This document shows, piece by piece, positions 42,990-50,311 of a stretch of DNA of 64,000 bases (its first letter is position 1; every line of letters begins with the position of its first letter). Made by a program: the position numbers and the translations under genes. The notes below the pieces were generated by a model that saw nothing but the letters and a program-made list of their open reading frames with translations, made no database searches and was not told the DNA's origin. Origin of the DNA: Streptomyces qinzhouensis. GTDB lineage: Bacteria > Actinomycetota > Actinomycetes > Streptomycetales > Streptomycetaceae. The DNA is taken from NCBI RefSeq assembly GCF_007856155.1, contig NZ_CP042266.1, forward strand, positions 8,060,001 to 8,124,000, given 5' to 3'.

Positions 42990-44588
42990 TCAGGCGGCGC
43001 CGCCCGCGACCAGGCGGTTGAGCGCCGTCAGGACGTGCACATCCGCCAGTACGGGAAAATCGAAGGGCAGCGGCCGCGGGCCCGCCTGGTCCGGAACCGA
43101 GGTGAACCCGCCGTCGGCATGCTGCCGGTCCTCCAGATAGGCCAGAGCCTTGGCCGGATCGGCCCCCGGCGCGTGCCGGACCAGCGCGCCCAGAGCCTGC
43201 GCGGTGGACAGCACATCACTCTCCTTCCCCGGGCCGTGCCCCCAGCCGCCGTCACCCCCCTGGGCCCGCCTCAGGAAGTCCGTGGCCCGGACCGTGCACG
43301 CGTCGGCGCGCCGCCGCAGCTCCACCGCGGACGCGGGCACCCGGGACAGGGCGTCCAGAACCCGCAGGACGACGCTCGGCGTACTCAGCGACCAGCCCGG
43401 TTCAAAGCTCCCGTCCGCCCGCTGAGCACCGATGAGTACGTCGGCCGCCGGGCCGAGCAGATCCTCATGACGGCTCCAGGGCAGGGCGATCACGGCTCCC
43501 GCCGTCATGTCGAGATCCCAGGGATGACCCCGCAGATAGGTCGGAAACCCGCCCCCCTCGTTCGCCCGGGCCCGCAGATACGCCTCGCCCCCCTCGATAC
43601 CGTGCCGGAACCTCGTCTCGTCGAGTGCCCGCAGGAACTCCACACACCGGGCGGTGTCGTCGACATCGGTCTGGGTCGTGTTCTCGTTGTAACCCCAGCC
43701 GCCGTCGGCGTGCTGCCGGGAGGCGAGGTACCGGCCCATCCGCGCCACGAGACGCGCATGCCCCGGCACGGGCGCCAGCGCCACCCCGGCCAGAGCGGTC
43801 ACGAAGACCTCCTGCCCGTCGATGAACGGCACACCACCGTCCGGCCCGCGCAGCCGGACCAGCGCCTCGATACCCTCCCGCATCAGTTCGCAGCCCGGCC
43901 GGTACAGGTGCAGCGCGTGCAGGGCCACCAGGTGAGCCAGCGCGTTCCCCTCCCACACCCGCCCCGCCGGGAAGGCGGCCAGCCGCCGCACCAGCAGATC
44001 CTGGTACTCGAGCAGCTCCTGCTGCTGTACGGCGTCCCCCGGCACCCCGTCCCGCCCCGCACCCCGGTCGGCGTACACATGCAGAACGGTGGCCGCACAC
44101 AGCGTCAACTCCGTCCACACCGCCTGCGGCCGCGGACCGATACTCCCCGGATCGGGGCGTGCGCCGTCCGGCAGCAGTCCGCACAGCAGCAGAATCGTCT
44201 CCAGCAGAAGCCGCTTGCGCGCACCGGTGCCGTGCCGGGACCTTCCGAGATTCAGTACGTCCCCGGCGTCGCAGGGCCGGCCGAGCAGCGCATCGGCGAT
44301 CACCCGCTCCAGGGCGCCCTTCGGCCGGGCGTGCTGAAGATAGTCCTGGAGCTCCTTCTGCGCCCGGGGCAGCGCACGCTCCTTGCGCAGCAGAAGCAGC
44401 AGCAGCGCGGACTCGATGATCCGGCCGGCGCACCGGTCCTTGAGGGCACCCTCGCCGTCCACCTGCACGGCCAGATGGCGCGCCACCCGGTTCCGCACCG
44501 CCTCGGCCCCGGACCGCTGCCCGCCCCCGCCCGCTGCAGGCGGCTGCGGGGCGGAGCCGCCCGCGGAGCCAACTAGACGATCACTCAT
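42990..44588 (-). CDS. class II terpene-cyclase-like protein (prenyltransferase/squalene-oxidase repeats, 532 aa)
   Basis: ATG 44588 with AAAGGAACTGAGC upstream; longer frames upstream are not coding. Several QW-type repeats are visible (QHADGGWGYNEN, QRADGSFEPGWS, QGGDGGWGHGPG, QHADGGFTSV). A protonating DxDD motif DVDD (TQTDVDDTARC) lies near residue 308, typical of squalene-hopene and class II diterpene cyclases. At about 530 residues it matches bacterial two-domain class II cyclases. No class I terpene synthase is in the window, so it may cyclise a prenyl chain already attached to the quinone or phenazine. The N-terminal 30 residues are Gly/Ala-rich. A cyclase fold is well supported, the substrate is not. 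Confidence 0.82.
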   Translation of the reverse strand: MSDRLVGSAGGSAPQPPAAGGGGQRSGAEAVRNRVARHLAVQVDGEGALKDRCAGRIIESALLLLLLRKERALPRAQKELQDYLQHARPKGALERVIADALLGRPCDAGDVLNLGRSRHGTGARKRLLLETILLLCGLLPDGARPDPGSIGPRPQAVWTELTLCAATVLHVYADRGAGRDGVPGDAVQQQELLEYQDLLVRRLAAFPAGRVWEGNALAHLVALHALHLYRPGCELMREGIEALVRLRGPDGGVPFIDGQEVFVTALAGVALAPVPGHARLVARMGRYLASRQHADGGWGYNENTTQTDVDDTARCVEFLRALDETRFRHGIEGGEAYLRARANEGGGFPTYLRGHPWDLDMTAGAVIALPWSRHEDLLGPAADVLIGAQRADGSFEPGWSLSTPSVVLRVLDALSRVPASAVELRRRADACTVRATDFLRRAQGGDGGWGHGPGKESDVLSTAQALGALVRHAPGADPAKALAYLEDRQHADGGFTSVPDQAGPRPLPFDFPVLADVHVLTALNRLVAGGAA

Positions 44589-45132
44589 GCTCAGTTCCTT
44601 TCGGATGTCCGAAGGCGCGGACCGCCCGTGCAGCGGCCCGCGCCGGGGTCGCCGGGCACAGAAGGGGAGAAACGGACGCCACCGGCGCCGAGAGGTCCCG
44701 GGGCCGGGCGCCGGAGCGAAATCCGACGGCACGACAAGGACCCTGCGCGGGCGGAGCTCCACGAGAACGCCGGCTCTACGCCCTCGCCACCGGGCCCCGG
44801 GCGGACCTTCCCGCCCGTCGGGGGAAACAAGAAAGCCGAGCCGGTGGGAGGAGAACCTCAACCACCGCTCGGCTGAATCCGGGCACGGAAAGCGTGCGGA
44901 CATAGTGACACGACCGGCATCACCGGGCAAGAGCGTCCGCCGGCCCGGCCGCATCCGCCGCCGGGACGGTGCGCCCCGGCCCGGACCGCCCGGGTCGGTA
45001 CCCGCTCCGTGCGGGGCGCCCGGGGTCCCGTCCCCGGCCCGGGAAAATCAGGAGACCTCACAAATCAGGGTCCCGCGTCGTCGGTCAAGTGTTCTGAAAG
45101 GCCGAGTAGCCGAAAGAAATGGGGACTTCACG
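44589..45132. other. 544-bp intergenic region between cyclase and membrane-protein genes
   Basis: Divergent gap with no supported gene; open frames are Arg/Pro-rich. It must contain both promoters, but I could not pick convincing hexamers or repeats. Confidence 0.4.
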
Positions 45133-45585
45133 ATGCACGACACCTCTTCCGAGGGCGCGCCCTCCCACGCCGGGCCGGGCACGATACTGGTGCCGGCCCG
45201 GGTGGTGGAAGGCCGCGGCGCGGTGACCATGCTGCGGGTCGTGGCGGCCCTCGCCGCTCTTCAGACCGTGGTGCAGGGCCTGCTGGCCGGGATGTTGCTG
45301 GGCGGCGACGTCGACTCGATCGACCCGCACGGCTTCAACGCCTATGTCTTCGAGCTTCTGGTGTTCCTCCAGGTCGTGGCCGCCGTCCTGCTGTGGCGCC
45401 GCAACCGCTGGCTGACCTGGCCGCTGAAGGCGACCATCGCCCTTCTGGTGCTGGCCTTCACCCAGACTCTGCTGGGGCTGGAGGGATCGCTCGCCGCGCA
45501 TGTCGCTCTCGGCGTGGGCCTGTGCGCGATGGAGACGGCGCTTGTCCTGCGGGCCTTCGCGCTCCGGGTGAACCCGGCCGGCTGA
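45133..45585 (+). CDS. small integral membrane protein, four helices (150 aa)
   Basis: ATG 45133 starts MHDTSSEG; frames reaching further upstream are compositionally unlike coding sequence. A 30-residue hydrophilic lead is followed by four hydrophobic segments: about 34-58 (VVAALAALQTVVQGLLAGMLL), 72-92 (VFELLVFLQVVAAVLLW), 96-118 and 122-143. No catalytic or transport motif is recognised. It is alone on this strand and ends before a strong terminator. It might be a quinone-interacting or immunity protein, but there is no direct evidence. Confidence 0.75.
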   Translation: MHDTSSEGAPSHAGPGTILVPARVVEGRGAVTMLRVVAALAALQTVVQGLLAGMLLGGDVDSIDPHGFNAYVFELLVFLQVVAAVLLWRRNRWLTWPLKATIALLVLAFTQTLLGLEGSLAAHVALGVGLCAMETALVLRAFALRVNPAG

Positions 45586-45743
45586 CGTTTCGCCCGGCCG
45601 GTGCCGCGGGCACCCGGTCCGGGGCGACGGGCGGCCCCGTCACCTCACATCGTGAGGGGCTGCGTCGTCGTATAGGTGGAGGCCGGGTTCGCATCCTGCT
45701 CCCCCGACAGGTGGCCTGATCCGGGTCACTCGGTCTCCACCCG

Positions 45744-45783
45744 GCGTTTCCGGCTTCGGCTACCGGGCCGAAGCCGGAAACGC
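45744..45783. terminator. 16-bp perfect hairpin, bidirectional terminator
   Basis: GCGTTTCCGGCTTCGG (45744-45759) and its exact complement (45768-45783) flank an 8-base loop, between the convergent membrane-protein and methyltransferase genes. Confidence 0.8.
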
Positions 45784-45974
45784 TCCCCGACGGGTCCTTC
45801 GCGAGGCTCCGCCGGATCAAACGTTTCCCAGCATACGGACGTCGAGTACGGCCGCGCAAAGGCCCGCGCGAAGGGCCCGCGGGAACCGGCCAACAGGGCC
45901 GGCCGGTGCCCGGGGCGCCGCCCCGCCCGGCGCGGTACCCCGGCTCGGGGCACCCCGCCGGGCGGCAGCGCCGG

Positions 45975-47024
45975 TCAGACCGCCACGGCCGCCTCGACCA
46001 CCGACGCGTGCGGCGAGGGCTCCAGGAACTGCACGACCTCGAATCCCGCCTCCGTGAGCAGTTCCTCGTACTCCGCGCGGGTCCGGTTCCTTCCGTTGAG
46101 GACCGTCATCATCAGCATGTCGACCGTCTTGCCGAAGTGCGGCTCGTTGCCCACCGGGATCATGGGATTGACGACCAGCAGCCGCCCGTGCGCGGGCATG
46201 GCGTCGCGGCAGGTGCGCAGGATGCTCACACACTGCCCGTCCGGCCAGCTGGCGAGTATGTGCTTGAGGAAGTAGACATCGGCGCCGGCCGGTACGGAGG
46301 CGAAGAAGTCCCCGGACTCGGCCCGCCAGCGGCCGGCCAGGTCCGGGGTGTCGAGGACGTGCCCGGCCACCACGTTCTCCAGATCGAACAGGGTGCCCGT
46401 CATATGCGGGTTGCGCAGCAGGACGGAGCGCACCAGGCCGCCGCGGCCGCCACCCACGTCGACGACGCTCTTGGCCCGGGAGAAGTCGAAGGCCTCGGCG
46501 ATGTCGTTGCTCAGTGCCTGGGAGGCGGCCGCCATGCTGGAGTTGAAAGCCGTGCCGAACTCCCGGTCGGTGGCGACGTAGTCGTAGAAGGGGGTGCCGT
46601 ACTGGTTCTCGAAGGCGGTGGTGCCGGTGCGCACCGCTTCGTGGAGACGGCCGGCCGGCTCCCAGAACGGGGCCTCGCTGTAGACCATGATGTTGTCGCG
46701 CAGCGACCCCACCGCGTCGGTGCGCAGCGGCTGTGCGAGCGGGGTGAGGTGGAAACGGCCCGTCTCGTCCTCACGGAAGACCCCCTTGGTGGCGAGGAAC
46801 CTCAGGAGCCGGTACAGATGCGGTGCGTGGGCCCCGGTCGCCTCGGCGAGTTCACCGGCCGTGCGGGGGCCGATCACCAGGTGATCGGCGATACCGAAAC
46901 GTGCGGCACTGTTCAGCGCCGCCGAGTACAGGTATCCCAGGGCGAGGTCGAGCAGTTCACCCGCTTCCTGCCTGCTGTCGGGGCTCGACGGAACTGCTTC
47001 GCCCCCGCGGTGAGCGACTGACAT
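45975..47024 (-). CDS. O-/C-methyltransferase with dimerisation domain (349 aa)
   Basis: ATG 47024 is preceded by GAGAGGGAG. The N-terminal dimerisation winged helix is AARFGIADHLVIGPRTAGELA and LYRLLRFLATKGVF. SAM motif I is KSVVDVGGGRGGLVRSVL, and FLKHILASWPDGQCVSILRTC is typical of plant-COMT-like bacterial O-methyltransferases (TcmN/CrtF class). It is more canonical than the methyltransferase at 37686. A SARP-type repeat lies about 90 bp upstream, linking it to pathway control. Likely targets are the naphthoquinone hydroxyl or ring carbon, or a phenazine; context does not separate these. Confidence 0.9.
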   Translation of the reverse strand: MSVAHRGGEAVPSSPDSRQEAGELLDLALGYLYSAALNSAARFGIADHLVIGPRTAGELAEATGAHAPHLYRLLRFLATKGVFREDETGRFHLTPLAQPLRTDAVGSLRDNIMVYSEAPFWEPAGRLHEAVRTGTTAFENQYGTPFYDYVATDREFGTAFNSSMAAASQALSNDIAEAFDFSRAKSVVDVGGGRGGLVRSVLLRNPHMTGTLFDLENVVAGHVLDTPDLAGRWRAESGDFFASVPAGADVYFLKHILASWPDGQCVSILRTCRDAMPAHGRLLVVNPMIPVGNEPHFGKTVDMLMMTVLNGRNRTRAEYEELLTEAGFEVVQFLEPSPHASVVEAAVAV

Positions 47025-47113
47025 CGTTCAACTCCCTCTCGTGCGTCCGGAGAACCAGGAATGCGTGGTGAGCGCAGAGACCAGGTATCGGCGCCCATCC
47101 TCCGCACGGCCCG

Positions 47114-47153
47114 TCGCGTTCCGTTCGAGTACGGTTCGAGTACCGCACGAGTG
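47114..47153 (-). promoter_or_regulatory. candidate SARP-type repeat upstream of the methyltransferase gene
   Basis: On the plus strand TCGCGTT, TCGAGTA, TCGAGTA and ACGAGTG start at 47114, 47125, 47136 and 47147, exactly 11 bp apart. Because the cores contain TCGA, the minus strand also shows TCGTGCG, TCGAACC and TCGAACG at the same period, facing the methyltransferase gene. Confidence 0.5.
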
Positions 47154-47230
47154 GGATGTCCGAGCGGCCGGTCCCCCCGGGCGGGGTGCACCGGACGCGG
47201 CCGCCGGCGGCGGCCCGGCACGGCCCGGCA

Positions 47231-47257
47231 CGGCACGGCCCGGGGCGGGCCGTGCCG
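47231..47257. terminator. GC-rich hairpin after prenyltransferase 2
   Basis: CGGCACGGCCC and GGGCCGTGCCG form a perfect 11-bp stem with a 5-base loop, 36 bp beyond the prenyltransferase 2 stop. A CGGCACGGCC-like unit is repeated just before it (47211-47240). Confidence 0.5.
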
Positions 47258-47293
47258 GGTGAGGTGCGGCGGTCCGGGACGACCCGCGGAGTG

Positions 47294-48307
47294 TCAGTTC
47301 GCGGGCTGAACCCGGTCCCGTGTCTCGGAGGTCATCCGGTAGTAGGCCGCGAGCTTGTAGTACTCCTCATCGGCGGACAACGCGCCGGCACAGACGAGCA
47401 CCCGGTCACCTCCGTAGGCGTACGGCACCTTTCCGGCGAAGTTCTCGAGTACCGGATCGGCGTGGGTCAGGACCGCCGCCGGGTCCGTGGTCCGCACGGA
47501 GAAGCTGATCCGCTCGATCTCCGGAGAATCCCAGCCGAAGGTCGGGTACACGGCCGACGAGGTCCCGATGAAATCGAGCAGCTGCCCGCTGGGCTCCGGC
47601 AGCCCGAATTCCCGGACCATCGACAGAACGGCTCCGCGTTCGACCTGCCCGGCGCCGAGCCCGTTGAAGTACACATTCCACGTTCTGTGTGCGTAATCGA
47701 TCGCTATGGCCGACACCTTGCCGTCCAGGCCGTACTCGGCGAACGCATCCGCATGCGCCGACAGGCCGACCGGCATGGACGGGACGTCGACGAGCCCCGC
47801 CAGTTCCTGGAAGCCGCCCAGCGGGAAGACGAGGTAAGCCTTGTTGAATCCGCGGTTGATTCCGTAGTCGACGCCGTAGGCGGAGACGGGGAATCTCTTC
47901 CGGAGGTCCGAGAAGAGAGCGCGAATCGGGTGACTCGTTTCACCGGTCAGGCCTCGGGCCAGGGCGATCTCGTAGGGATCCCCGGCACCCGGAGGCATCG
48001 TGAAGTCGAAGGAGACGTCGTCGACGCGTCCCCCGCTGGTCACTGCGTTGAGGACGACGGTGGAGGCGATCACATCCCGGAACGCGGTGAGGACCGGCCG
48101 CATCATGTCGCGGGAGCAGGCCACCCCCAACAGCCCGGCCGCTTCTCGCACGGCCGCGTACAGAGACTCACCCTCGGCGCCGGCGTCTTCGGACACCCCG
48201 CCTCCGGACACGGCGTGATCACTTACTGCTCGTACCGCCCGGTACCGGCCGATTGCCGCGCCGGTACCGGGCGGTACGACGGGCTCCTGCAGTGCACCTT
48301 CAGCCAT
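47294..48307 (-). CDS. ABBA aromatic prenyltransferase 2 (337 aa, or 300 aa from GTG 48196)
   Basis: Colinear with NphB/Fnq28-type enzymes: SLYAAVREAAGLLGVACSRD, GDPYEIALARGL, FPVSAYGVDYG, VDVPSMPVGL, IDYAHRTWNVYFNG, YPTFGWDSPEIERISF and EEYYKLAAYYRM. Two starts are plausible. ATG 48307 has a strong AGGGGGAAATC site. GTG 48196 has GGAGG four bases upstream and gives the family's usual 300 residues. The extra 37 codons contain a perfect 19-bp palindrome, which argues that this stretch is regulatory leader as much as protein. The acceptor is unknown; a naphthalene or naphthoquinone is likely by resemblance. Confidence 0.9.
   Translation of the reverse strand: MAEGALQEPVVPPGTGAAIGRYRAVRAVSDHAVSGGGVSEDAGAEGESLYAAVREAAGLLGVACSRDMMRPVLTAFRDVIASTVVLNAVTSGGRVDDVSFDFTMPPGAGDPYEIALARGLTGETSHPIRALFSDLRKRFPVSAYGVDYGINRGFNKAYLVFPLGGFQELAGLVDVPSMPVGLSAHADAFAEYGLDGKVSAIAIDYAHRTWNVYFNGLGAGQVERGAVLSMVREFGLPEPSGQLLDFIGTSSAVYPTFGWDSPEIERISFSVRTTDPAAVLTHADPVLENFAGKVPYAYGGDRVLVCAGALSADEEYYKLAAYYRMTSETRDRVQPAN
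48231..48278. repeat. 19-bp perfect inverted repeat in the N-terminal extension of prenyltransferase 2
   Basis: CGTACCGCCCGGTACCGGC (48231-48249) and its exact complement (48260-48278) flank a 10-base loop. It lies 35 bp upstream of the alternative GTG start and 29 bp inside the longer reading. It could be a leader hairpin or a regulator site. Confidence 0.85.
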
Positions 48308-48401
48308 GATTTCCCCCTGGCAGCGATTTCCAGCTGTTCGAGGCGAATCATGTTTGCCGCGGCTCGAGGAAGGTTCGAGAAGCGCTGGGGCCCGGCCCGC
48401 G

Positions 48402-49298
48402 CTATCCGGCGTCGACGGCCGACAGCATGCTCTCCACCCTGGCATGCCACTGGTAGTACGACTGGATCTTGTGGAACTCGCCCAGAGGAGTCACGGAGAC
48501 GCCGTAGACGTACTGGTCACCGGCGGGGTACGGAGCATGCCTCACCAGCTTCTCGATGCCCTCACCGGCCTTCACGGGAAGGCCCAGCGGGTCGGTCGTC
48601 CTGACGGAGAACGTGATCCGTTCGATCGTCGAGGACTCCCAGTTGAGGGTGGTGTAGACACTGAAGGCCTGCTCGCAGAAGCGTGTCAGTGCCTCGCTCG
48701 GCTCCGGCAGCCCCGCCTCGCTCAGCAGCGCCCGGAGCCCCTTCGGCCGGAAGACCTCGGGCGAGGACGGATTGAAGTACAGGTTCACCGTCCGCTTCGG
48801 GTAGTCGATCCCCACGGTGTTCACGATGCCGGCCACGCCGTGCCGTTCGAAGAAGGCGAGGTTGCCGGTCACGCTCCGCGGCATCGACGGCAGTTCGGCG
48901 AGGCGGGCCACCGGCTGGGGCGCGGGCGCGGGGAAGAAGGTCCAGGTCTTCTTGAAGCCGCCGACGACGCCGAAGTCGAAGCCGTAACCGCCGACCGGGA
49001 ACGCCTGGTGGATCTCCCGCGACACCCTGTCGACGGGGTGTCCCGTCTCGGTGGCGAAGCCGTTCGACAGCGCGACCGCGTACGGATCGAGGTCCTTGGG
49101 GAGCATCGTCCAGCGGCAGTCGAGGTCGTCCGCCCCCCGCGGGCCGGTCTGCGTCCGGAAGGAGATCACGGCGGGTGCCATCACATGCCCGTACGCCGCC
49201 AGAACGGGCCGGACCTTGTCATGCGCCATGGACAGGCCCATCACCCGGGACGTCTCCTCGGCGACCGAGTGGAACTTCGCCGTCCGAGCTTCCGACAT
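48402..49298 (-). CDS. ABBA aromatic prenyltransferase 3, probable dihydrophenazine prenyltransferase (298 aa)
   Basis: ATG 49298 with GGAGGAAGC upstream. Family segments are SVAEETSRVMGL, AVISFRTQTG, DLDCRWTMLPKDLDPYAVAL, LPSMPRSVTGN, IDYPKRTVNLYFNP, YTTLNWESSTIERITF and GEFHKIQSYYQW. The DLDCRW..LPKD.DPYA.ALSNG stretch matches my recollection of PpzP/EpzP, which attach a dimethylallyl group to dihydrophenazine-1-carboxylate, better than it matches NphB. With a complete phz operon in the cluster this is the best candidate for the phenazine-prenylating enzyme. It precedes prenyltransferase 2 on the same strand with a 95-bp gap. The assignment needs an alignment. Confidence 0.9.
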   Translation of the reverse strand: MSEARTAKFHSVAEETSRVMGLSMAHDKVRPVLAAYGHVMAPAVISFRTQTGPRGADDLDCRWTMLPKDLDPYAVALSNGFATETGHPVDRVSREIHQAFPVGGYGFDFGVVGGFKKTWTFFPAPAPQPVARLAELPSMPRSVTGNLAFFERHGVAGIVNTVGIDYPKRTVNLYFNPSSPEVFRPKGLRALLSEAGLPEPSEALTRFCEQAFSVYTTLNWESSTIERITFSVRTTDPLGLPVKAGEGIEKLVRHAPYPAGDQYVYGVSVTPLGEFHKIQSYYQWHARVESMLSAVDAG

Positions 49299-49935
49299 GC
49301 TTCCTCCACGGATTCTTCTGGACTTCTGACGGACGAGAGGCCGCACCCGGGCACAGCCCTTTTATGCGTCTCATGCGCGGACGTTCTTTTCCCGGACGCC
49401 GCGAAACAAGGACATCGGTCGGCACGGGACGCGGATACCGTCATGCGAAAAGAGAGCCGGCCGGCTCGCCTTCCCACGGGATCTTTCGCAACCCGCCGAG
49501 GAATCCGCACATTTCCGAAACACCATGCCGCGAACGCCAGGGACCCCAGGAGACGCTGCGAGCGTTCCATGCGTACCGGATCATGTCAACGCCGGCTCAA
49601 CCGCATATCGAGCGAGAATCCAGCAGAACTCGGAATTCCCTCGAATTCGACAATCCGGAGCGCGGCACAGGGAATTCCACCGGTTCTCGACCGGGCGGCG
49701 ACCGCCCGCCGCCCGCCGGAGCGGGGGAGTACCCCCACCGCCCCGACCGGCCGCCGAACACAACCCGCCCGCCCCGGCCTCTCCAAGGCCGGGCCGTCCA
49801 CCGCACGGCCCCGCGATCCGCAACGGCGTCCACGCGTTCGTTCTTCCGGGTGGTCGCGGGCGCGGCCGGTACCCCCGCGCTCCGGCACGGAGTTAGGTTG
49901 CTGACCGATCGCCGCCGGCTTCGCGAAGGACACCG
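49299..49935. other. 637-bp divergent region with SARP-type array
   Basis: Separates prenyltransferase 3 (leftward) from the small ORF and NRPS (rightward). No gene is supported. It contains an AT-richer patch near 49360-49400 (CTTTTATGCG) facing the prenyltransferase and the 11-bp-periodic array at 49597-49651. Confidence 0.5.
49597..49651 (+). promoter_or_regulatory. five-unit, 11-bp-periodic SARP-type binding array
   Basis: TCAACCG (49597), TCGAGCG (49608), TCCAGCA (49619), TCGGAAT (49630) and TCGAATT (49641) recur every 11 bp. TCGAGCG is an exact TCGAGxx heptamer. The array points toward the NRPS gene, about 285 bp before the small ORF start. Confidence 0.65.
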
Positions 49936-50133
49936 ATGACCATTCCCGCCCTGGACCACGCGATGACCGGACACCCCCTGCCGCGGCGGACCGTGCCGCA
50001 GACGGCCGGACCGCGCGGTCGGGCGGAGAGGCCGAACACGGACCTGCCCGCCCCCCGGACCGATACCGTCGGGCACCGCCGCCGCCCCGGCTGCCCCGCC
50101 GCTTCCGGGAAAGACCTCCCCACGGCCGGCTGA
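49936..50133 (+). CDS. small ORF upstream of the NRPS gene (65 aa)
   Basis: ATG 49936 has AAGGA five bases upstream. The product MTIPALDHAMTGHPLP... is Pro/Arg-rich after the first 15 residues and has no recognised domain. It ends 178 bp before the NRPS start. Position and character parallel the small ORF before the C-C-TE gene at 6275. It could be a leader peptide ORF, a precursor or a chance frame. Only the ribosome site and placement support it. Confidence 0.35.
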   Translation: MTIPALDHAMTGHPLPRRTVPQTAGPRGRAERPNTDLPAPRTDTVGHRRRPGCPAASGKDLPTAG

Positions 50134-50311
50134 CCCCCCGGGGCCCCGCCGGCACGCTCCCTCACCGGAGCCGTGCGGTGCGGCCCCGCGGAGCGGGCGC
50201 CGACGACAGCCCGAACGGCCCGCTGCCCGTTCGGCACGCCGCGGCCACGACCCGCATCCCGCGCACTTCAGCGCACCCGTGCCATGAAACCGTCACTTCC
50301 CGGGGGACAGC

